Shown here in pieces: positions 22,101 to 28,400 of a DNA stretch of 64,000 bases; position 1 is the first letter of the stretch, and each line of letters opens with the position of its first letter. A program made the translations under genes and the position numbers. Origin of the DNA: Symbiodinium natans (Eukaryota; Sar; Dinophyceae; Suessiales; Symbiodiniaceae); assembly GCA_905221605.1 (NCBI GenBank), contig CAJNDS010002087.1:383001-447000 (forward strand), given 5' to 3'. The notes beneath the pieces were generated by a model. The model did not search any database. It saw only the letters and a list, made by a program, of their open reading frames with translations, and was not told the DNA's origin.

Positions 22101-24595
22101 CCGACTTATTTAAATAATTAAATGGGTTGTAGTTTTTATTTAAATTATTCAAATAATTTAAATTATTTAAATAATTATCAGTTAAATAGAAAAGAAGAGA
22201 GGTTAAATAGACCCGAAAGGTTGCTCTTTCATATATATATATACACATATGTATATATCTATATATATATATATGTATATTATTGCAATGTGTGTGTGTG
22301 CCTTTCCATGCTTAACGTATGTGCGTGAGACCTGGATGCAAAAAATGTATGTAAATGTCTGCCCACAGTTCATAACATGACAGATGTTCAATCATCCCCA
22401 ACATCCAAGAACAGTAGAACCCTAAACCCTACACCCCAAAGCCTAAAACCCTGAACCCTAAAGCCCTAAACCTTAAAGGCCTAAACCCTAAAACCCTAAA
22501 CCCCAACACCCTAAACCCCAAAACCCTAAACCAGCCCGGCGGAGGTTTCAGCGGCGTGTCTCGTGTACTCGAGCTGGGCGCCGGCGTGGGCCTGGTGGGC
22601 TTGCTGCTTGCAGCCGACCATGCGCCCCTTGTTTTGAGCCCTAAGCCCTAAGTCCTAAACCCTAAACTTAGGGTTTAGGGTTTAGGGTGTTTTGCAGCAA
22701 AATCTGAGTTGGAAGAAGCATGCAGACCAGCTATTAGCTCGTGGTGAAAGTCGATTTGCAGCGTGTATTTCTTGGACATCAGCTTCATCGGAACATTTGC
22801 CCATTTCCTTTACTGAACGCATTTTCCAAAGTTATGTTGCCCCATCAGCTTGCTTTGGGTTGGAATTTATCAATACCGCCACGCAGCTGCGACGCATCGA
22901 TGTCCGCATGGTACCATGGGGCAAACGGCTGCTCACTTGGCCTCGTGGGGCCCCAACTGCAGCTGTTCAGGGTGAACTAGGTTGGTTGGGTGTTAACTGT
23001 ATACGACTCCTTCGACTTGCTGGCCTTTGGGCTCGTCTTGCTTGTTTGTCTGGCAAATGCTTGGCTGCACGAATGGCTCAGTTTGCGAGCAATGTCGAGT
23101 TCTCGTTCATAAACGCCGCAGCAAATGAATTGATGTCAATAGGAGTAGCTCATCCAGCCACTTGGGGGATTGGGCCGGGCACAGCTTCATCTGTCGTGAA
23201 GCGCTGGCTACGGCATGTGAAAATGGTGATCAGCCAGCAGTCGCATGCCCTGTACTCGGTGGCACTGCGTGCTACAGAGTCGCTCACCTTGTATGCTGAA
23301 CTGCAGCCTTGGCCGCTCCTACACCCTATAGTCTATAGCCGGCATCTTTCTCCTGTCTCTGCGCGGTTTTGGGGATTGGCTCGGTGTGGCCATCACTGTT
23401 TCAGCGATGGACGCGCAGCACGCCATTCAAACATGGGATCCCTTTCATTCCGTTTTTGCACACGTGGCCCAGACACATTGAACCACGCGTTGCTTGAATG
23501 CTCCGCGCATACTTCCTTGAGACGAAGGTGGAGATCCCGAGTTGGCACAGCCCCAATCTTGTGTTTGCGAACCCTTTTCAACACGCATGCCGCCGTAAAT
23601 ACAGCCAGACAGATCGTGTACAATGTGCAATTTGTGGCAGCAGTTTGCCAAGCCGCAGAGGCGTGTGAGATATGACGCGATGTGATTCAAATTCAAATTG
23701 TTACATAGTTGCATGTTGTGTGATGCAGACACTTGCATATGACATGTTTTGTTTCACTGTTCTGACCGTGACCCACGGTCGTTTCTGGGCATTCCTCTCT
23801 AAACCCCAATCAAACTAGCTCTTACTAGGGAGGGAGGGAAAGAGGCACCTTATGTCCCCTTAGCTAGTTCCCGAATTTCCCACTAAGAGCCGGGAAGCCT
23901 TTTCAGAAACTGCAGATTGAAGACCAGTTGCGAAACCAGGCTGGAGGTGGTGGTCTCTGAGACGCGGACGGCATACGACGGAGCCGCCTTGACCTGGGAC
24001 AATCTGGTCGCTGAGCCGTGTCATTGGCAACCTTTTCGTTGCTTTTCCAGCTTTGGTGGATGGGGGTTTGGGGTTCCCAGTGGCGGCCTGTGCCCAACCA
24101 GGCCAGGCTAATTGTTCTAAGCCAAGTCGAACACATGCTGCGTTGGTTAGCGCCGAAGCAAGCAGACAGGTTTACAATGTTCGGATAAATGCTGAGCCAA
24201 TCGCTGCTGGCGGTGGGCACGTGGAGGCCCTGGAAGTGGACTGGACGCACGGCTTGCAGGACCCTGCGCCAAGGTTTGACATTGTGATCGGGAGCGACAT
24301 ACTCTACGAGCCTCACCTGTTTGAAGACCTGCTCGACGTCATGCAACAAGCAGCTCCGCAGGCTGTGTTGGTGCAGAACGTGGCAAGAAAGGGCACCGAG
24401 TACTTCAAAGATTTGTGCCGCAATAGAAATATAGGGCTTCGCGCCGTGGATGTCTCAGCCATCGATGCGAATGAACAGTGGATTACTGAAGGCGTTGCTG
24501 ACGCAGTCGATGGCGTCTACGAATGCTGGTTCTTGGACTTTAGTCAGGCGCGCGGAAGAGAAAATGGTGCCCCAAGCTTCAGTGGGGCCAGCTAA
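7125..24595 (+). CDS. METTL21/Methyltransf_16-like protein methyltransferase, five exons
   Basis: Proposed exons: 7125-7200, 7322-7477, 7603-7826, 22535-22635 and 24151-24595. Their phases fit and the sum is 1002 nt (333 aa plus stop). Exon 3 ends with the GSKVWRGAWLLWKSL region typical just before the SAM fold of METTL21-like enzymes. Exon 4 encodes the SAM motif I VLELGAGVGLVGL. Exon 5 encodes FDIVIGSDILYEPHLF, matching the family's D-x-LY motif. The likely role is SAM-dependent methylation of a protein side chain; the substrate is unknown. Donors are GT (7201, 7827) and GA (7478, 22636). Exon 3 could instead start at 7646 with a slightly later exon 2 end. Introns 3 and 4 are large and repeat-filled. 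The weakest link is joining exon 3 to exon 4 across 14.7 kb, but domain order, spacing and phase all fit. Confidence 0.7.
8150..8345. repeat. degenerate TTGAGGG/TTTAGGG repeats
   Basis: Runs of GGGTTGAGGG, GGTTTGGGG and GGGTTTAGGG, all G-strand telomere-like in + orientation. This is a degenerate interstitial telomere-like stretch within intron 3. Confidence 0.7.
8358..8520. repeat. G-homopolymer-rich tract
   Basis: More than 150 bases are almost all G, with scattered A and T, and the longest pure G run is about 30. It would be a strong G-quadruplex former and is prone to assembly error. Antisense poly-Pro frames here are not real. Confidence 0.8.
8530..10230. other. intronic sequence without genes; diverged duplication at 9809-10031
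   Basis: A mixed, AT-richer stretch. Two diverged copies of a segment starting GGCC(T)GGAA and running through GGACAGCTA/GGGCAGCTA GTGGGACA lie about 149 bases apart (near 9809 and 9958). No domain is recognised. Confidence 0.5.
10231..10490. repeat. G tract, (CATA)n and (TA)n microsatellites
   Basis: A G-rich run (10231-10272) is followed by about 30 CATA units (10290-10420), then ACACATAT variants and a TA run ending at 10489. Confidence 0.9.
10491..10525 (+). repeat. end of a dispersed element (copy 1)
   Basis: Directly after the TA microsatellite comes GAGCCCGCCGCCTTTAG followed by GGTCTATTTAG. A similar sequence, inverted and also abutting a TA/CATA microsatellite, lies at about 22205-22240. 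This suggests the conserved end of a repeat family with a microsatellite tail. Confidence 0.5.
10735..15660. repeat. GA/CT-rich complex tandem array, about 1.42-kb unit
   Basis: Strand-asymmetric sequence of GAGAAGGGAAAGAG and CTCTCCCTTATCTC blocks repeats in order. The phrase CTTGGGGG(G)TCCTTTTTTC near 12087, 13498 and 14923 gives a period of about 1.41-1.42 kb, with a partial copy near 15580. The phrase GCATGGGGAGGGTCTACGG recurs at 11215, 12926 and 14350. Copies look above 90 percent identical by eye. Many frames are open by composition only. A fragment of the same family (GCTTTATATATCTCCC) recurs at 16744-16812. Confidence 0.85.
11785..11890. repeat. 53-bp tandem duplication
   Basis: Two head-to-tail 53-bp copies (11785-11837 and 11838-11890) differ at only three positions and contain GGAATGTGGCCACAA. 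Their base composition is unlike the surrounding GA/CT-rich array, so they look inserted. Confidence 0.85.
15895..16545. repeat. 87-bp satellite with inverted halves
   Basis: GGGCAAAATTTGGCC recurs at 16191, 16278 and 16365, giving an 87-bp period and about seven copies. Each unit carries TTTGGCCAAATTTTGCC and its reverse complement, so every unit can fold. Because 87 is 29 codons and stops are absent, three long frames (two minus, one plus) stay open as 29-residue repeats. A related piece lies at 19515-19835. Confidence 0.9.
16818..17150. repeat. array of six spaced palindromes
   Basis: TGACACATATTCCGCGGAAA followed by ATGTGTCA forms a near-perfect 28-base palindrome. It occurs six times (from about 16845) at intervals of roughly 46 to 64 bases. 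The spacers read CTTTTTGTGTTAGCACGGC and variants; the last copy is degenerate. Confidence 0.85.
17436..17680. repeat. TTATCATAATTATGATAA palindromic repeats
   Basis: Multiple copies of ATCATAATTATGAT with variable AT-rich spacers. All are self-complementary. No gene is seen. Confidence 0.85.
17876..18205. repeat. CCTCCAGCCC minisatellite
   Basis: Tandem CCTCCAGCCC and CTCCAGTTC variants of 9 to 15 bases. Antisense Gly-rich frames are by-products. Confidence 0.85.
18225..18625. repeat. inverted AT-rich repeats around GGGTCCAATTAAATCG
   Basis: At least three copies of a segment containing CGATTTAATTGGGTCCAATT are separated by AAATCCGACGCCTCAA and GACCGTAGGATTTAAA. Each copy is palindromic. 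Confidence 0.8.
18690..19330. repeat. about 136-bp tandem repeat (GATGATAAAA-rich)
   Basis: The marker CCAAACGATGACCCGATT recurs near 18874, 19012, 19150 and 19288, giving a unit of about 136-138 bp made largely of AAAAGATGATAAAAG and ATAGAATATGATTAGGA. Antisense Leu/Ser/Phe-rich frames are by-products. Confidence 0.85.
19360..22130. repeat. AT-rich higher-order satellite
   Basis: A nine-base unit (TTTAAATAA) is repeated in long runs. The runs are broken by GC-containing modules: GGTCGGAAATTCGGCC (near 19426, 20041, 20282, 20550, 20791, 21103, 21354 and 21703), AATTGGGCCGAATTAAA and AAATCCCCCGGCC. The main module spacing is 241 to about 350 bases. The long runs and modules are strongly self-complementary. 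Pieces of the 87-bp family occupy 19515-19835. Confidence 0.9.
22205..22290 (-). repeat. end of a dispersed element (copy 2) plus TA microsatellite
   Basis: On the minus strand GAGCAACCTTTCGGGTCTAT resembles the segment at 10491-10525, and it is again directly joined to a TA/CATA microsatellite. Confidence 0.5.
22413..22531. repeat. telomere-like CCCTAAA array before exon 4
   Basis: Degenerate CCCTAAA repeats (CCCTAAACCCTACACCCC and variants) run to the putative acceptor of methyltransferase exon 4. A head-to-head CCCTAAAC/TTAGGGTTTAGGG junction follows that exon at 22640-22689. Confidence 0.85.
22690..23675 (+). mobile_element. 5'-truncated LINE (non-LTR retrotransposon) reverse-transcriptase tail
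   Basis: An open frame of about 327 codons resembles the region C-terminal to the catalytic RT of LINEs. It has YVAPSACFGLEF, then LRRIDVRM, QGELGWLGVN, and a tail with a Cys/His cluster (C-x-RGPDTLNHALLEC). There is no upstream RT catalytic core, so the copy is 5' truncated. It starts directly after TTTAGGG repeats and sits in intron 4 of the methyltransferase gene. No poly-A tail is obvious; the 3' border is unclear, somewhere after 23675. The frame being open suggests a fairly recent insertion. The apparent start codon is not meaningful. Confidence 0.7.
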
Positions 24596-24599
24596 GCTC

Positions 24600-25170
24600 G
24601 AGTTCGGGGTTCCGGGCTTGGGGAAGTGGAAGCAAAATGGTTTAGGGCACGTTCTTGCATTATGTCACCAGCTCCCACAGGGTTGCCGTACAGAGGATCC
24701 TCTAAAGCATGTGCAGCCTAAACCCTGAACCCTGCAAGCGTGGAGATCCTGAAGCTCTTCAGTCACTTCCTGCAACCAAGACCTCAAACCAAAACCCCAA
24801 CCAGCACCTCAAATTCCCCCTACAAAACCGGTCCCATCCCCCCACCCAAAAGGAAGTAAGCCCCATCCCCTATCTGTGGGGTTTTGGCCGAGGGTTAACG
24901 ACCCTCCCATGCTAGCAGGAGATGCCACAGCCTCTTCAGATCAGTGCCAGATCTCGGAAACTGGCCTTGGCCCCTGGCCTGCCTCTGCCTTTGGCAGCGA
25001 TGTTGGGGCTGTTTGATTTGAGGGAGTTTCGGGATGCTTCGGGTTGAGGGTTGGAGGGATTTGCCAAAAGGGCTCCCGGGGTAAGCAGGGGCTTAAAGGT
25101 AAAGTGCAACCTTTCTGTCCTCTTTCGGCCACCAAGTTTTCTGGGGGGGCGGAGGCGGCGGGTGGGGGGG
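24600..25170. other. no recognisable gene
   Basis: The region downstream of the methyltransferase stop holds a few CCCTAAA-like words and a G-rich run at 25142-25170. No exon is supported. Confidence 0.5.
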
Positions 25171-25184
25171 AACCCTAAACCCTA

Positions 25185-25412
25185 TGCGGAGCTGCAACTG
25201 GTATTGTAGAAAAGAGTTGGTGATGGGAGTTGAAGGGGTCAATGAACCCGGATATTTTTGGCTCAAGGCTCAAGAAACGTGGACAATGCGCCCTACGGAA
25301 AAGGTGTGTTTGGTTGTGCTTTGGGTTTTGTCTTCGGTTGTTCCAGGGGAATCAAGGGCTTCTGTTGGGGCTGACTGTTTTGTTCCCTGTCCTCCTTCGG
25401 TTGCCCCCCGTA
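25185..25412 (+). repeat. 5' LTR
   Basis: The LTR begins TGCGGAGCTGC and ends CCCCCCGTA, 228 bp. It differs from the 3' LTR at one site (CCCTACGG here, CCCTATGG there). It carries ATATTTTTGGCTCAAGG, whose TTTTGGCTCAAG equals the last 12 bases of the dinoflagellate spliced leader. The ends are TG...TA, not the usual TG...CA. Confidence 0.95.
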
Positions 25413-25424
25413 GGTTATGAGCCC
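25413..25424 (+). promoter_or_regulatory. primer-binding site complementary to the Met-tRNA anticodon arm
   Basis: GGTTATGAGCCC starts right after the 5' LTR. Its reverse complement, GGGCTCATAACC, is the shape of a Met-tRNA anticodon stem-loop, with the loop CTCATAA containing CAT. Drosophila copia is known to prime from a half-tRNA-iMet at this region rather than from the tRNA 3' end. Here this is inferred from sequence. Confidence 0.7.
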
Positions 25425-25474
25425 AAATTTGGCTTCCTGCGGAATTGGTAAAGATTTTTCGTTTGTTTAACGCC

Positions 25475-28400
25475 ATGGACATGATGCGGCGTCGCTCTGA
25501 GCCTGGACTGTCGCCAACGGCCAATGAAGCCGAAGGAAATCGTGGTGGTGGGGGTGAAGATCGACAACAAATGGTACAAGCGCTGACAGATGGTAGGGAG
25601 GTTGCAATGATACAGCCAACGCCTCAGGTGGAAAACGAAGTGGTTCCGGTTCAAGCAGCAAATCCTTTCTGGAGCGAGCGGGCTCAAGAAGAAATGAGAC
25701 TTAGGCAATCAAGGCCGGCAAGTCTTCCCGCGAGCGGAGGGGATAGAAGTGGTGAAGGTACGAGGAGGCCACCTTCGCTGCAAGATCTTTTGGGTCAGGA
25801 ACCTGCACCTGTTGAGAGACCATCGTCAGGCTTAATGGGCCAAATGGAACGAGGTACTATTGGTGGAGTGCAAGCCGACGAAGAACTCATTCCTGATGTT
25901 AGTGGTGAAGAGCAAACTGAAGATATGGCGGTGGTGAAGCGTGCGCTGAAAGAGTTGCTTGTGCAGACAAAGGAGCTGGGGAACAGGTTGCATCGGGTGG
26001 AGGAGAAAAGCTATACCTCTGCTGCATCTGGGTCAGCTTCAAGGGCACGGAGCTCTGGAGTGGTGGACGCAAACACGGCATATCCTCTAGGAATGACTCC
26101 AGAGAAGCAGTACCTGCCAGGACAAGTTTTCTACACGGATGGTATGGGTGGTTTTTGGACTGTGTTGCCTGATGGGACATGGCTGCCTATTGAGGGCTAC
26201 GACCTGCCAAAGGGTTGTGATCTTCAATCCTTGCCTGGGTCCAGGAAGGGGGATGTTCAAGTGGAGGATGAAAAAGAAGTGCCAATGATGCATGTAGCTG
26301 AAGGGAAGAAACCCTCCAGATTGCCTCCATTGAATTACCCCACGGGAGGTCCTGCAAGTGGTGGATATGCAAGTGGACCACCTGGTTTAACACATGTTCC
26401 GATTACTTCCGTGCCGTCAGGTGTTGATGGTTCTGCCGCACCTGTGGGGAACCAGCCCGGTTTTGTTTCAGCTCGGGAAACTGCAACGCAAGAGAACTCA
26501 GCAGGATCGGGTGGATATACAATGGTGGATGATGTTCCGTATCGGTGGAAAATGGTCGCTGGGAAGTTGGAATTAGAAAAGGTTCCGCTCACAGCTGTTG
26601 CGCCCGGTATAGGACATGGACTACCTCAAGGGCCTGGTGGTAGGGTCAGTTTACCTCCTGGAGCAGTGGTGCCACGTGGTATGCCAATCACTGGTGATAG
26701 TTCTGGAACCGAACGTCCGGAGGCTCTCGGGAAGCATGTGATGAGCCTTCCAACTTTGGCAGACTACACACCAAGCAATCCGACGGCACTGGGTGATTGG
26801 ATCGCAATGATCGAACCAATGTTGTCTTCACTGACAGATACAGGAAGAGTGTGGTGGCAATGCGTCTACTCAAAGGCATATCAAGCGTATGCCAAATGGT
26901 TGAGTGTTTCTCCGCTGGAAAGGTTGGGCATCAAGGCTGAGCTGGAAGGGCTCAAAGTGGTTCAAACTGTGCATGTTTTGTTGGAGCAGAGAGCGGTGTC
27001 TTTGCTGCTACAGGCGATCCCGGAGAGATTGAAGACCGAGATCGTTTCCACTCGAATGTTGGGGTCAGTGATGATATTTTACAAATTGCTGACGGTCTAC
27101 CAACCAGGTGGAGCAAATGAGCGCAGCACAATGTTGAACTTCTTGGTGCAACCATCTCCAGCAACCTCGATCTCAGAGGCCATAAAGGGAGTGCGTCAAT
27201 GGGCGCAATGGCGTTCCCGATTGAGGGAGTTGAGAGCGGCTGAGCCGGACGCTACCTTGCTTATCAAGGGATTGGATGGTTTGTCATCCGCGTTGCTGGC
27301 GAAACACCCTACGGTTCATTTCAGAGTGGCATCCTTTCGGGAGAAATTGGGGGTGGACTACTCGCCGACCTCTGAAACTGCGACAAAACTAGCTGAAATG
27401 TTACAGGCAGAGTTTGAACTGCTATTGCATAGTGCTGGTGAACAAGAGGTGAAGCAGGACTCGGACGCCAAGAAAAGGGCCAGGTTAAACAAGGCCCAAA
27501 AGGGAACTGGTGACGAGACAGAGGAGGGTGACAAAGGCAAAGGGAAAGGAAAAAGGTACAGCGGAGATGGTGAACGTCCTTTCTGTTGGATATATGGGAA
27601 GACCGATGCGGGGTGCAAGTTCGGATCCCGCTGCAAATTCCATGACAAAGACTCCCTTGAACGAGGAAGATGTTTTGAGTGTGGGGCCGTTGGCCATCTG
27701 CAGCCGCAATGTCCATATAAGGATGGTGCAAGTTCCAATGTGGACTCAAATCCTGAGAGGAGTAGATCTAAAGGGAATTCTCCCAAAGGGGGAAAGGGCG
27801 GCAAAGGTGCGAAATGGGGAAATGCCAAAAAGGCAGAGGTAGCTGAAGGGGGAGATGAGACGGCTAATGCGGGATTGGATAAAGGTTCTGCAAGTCCCTC
27901 ATCGCCATCAACGGCCAATCAGGTCCTTGTTGAAGCGTTAGAGGTGCTGAAATCTATGAAGCTGTCATCAGAACAGTCGGCATCAAACGGGGATCCCAGT
28001 ATTCGAATGTTATGTGGCTCTGGGCTGCTTCAGCAGGAAGGGAGAGTGGCGTTGGTGGATACAGCTGCTACGCATCTTGTGCGGACGCTTTTTCCATGGG
28101 AATGTTTACCAGACACTACTGTTATGGTGCAAAGCGCGCTTGGTGGTGTGACAATGAGGATTACAGAGAAAGGGACGTTGATTAGGGAAGACAATGGGCC
28201 CCTGATTATCCCTCTCTGGTTGATTTTGGAGTTTGGGGCGAACCTCACTGTGATCAATGGGATGTGTCACGTGGGGGCAAAATCTTCGCTGGACCAGCTC
28301 TTGTGGTTTGAACATGGCTGTTTGGTTATGGATTACAAAACAGCTGAAAAAATGGTTTTGCATGCTGAAGGGCAGCGTGTATCTTGGTCCCATTCTCAAT

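Larger units (their letters stand above)
7827..22534 (+). other. giant intron 3 of the methyltransferase gene
   Basis: This 14.7-kb interval separates the pre-SAM exon from the motif I exon. It begins GTTGGA and ends CCTAAACCAG. It contains no recognisable gene, only satellites, microsatellites and short repeats, which are listed separately. It is an intron by inference from the flanking exons. Confidence 0.6.

Noticed and set aside
25445-25474. Earlier start for copia ORF1 at a TTG codon
   Set aside because: Eukaryotic initiation at the ATG at 25475 (GCCATGG) is far more likely.
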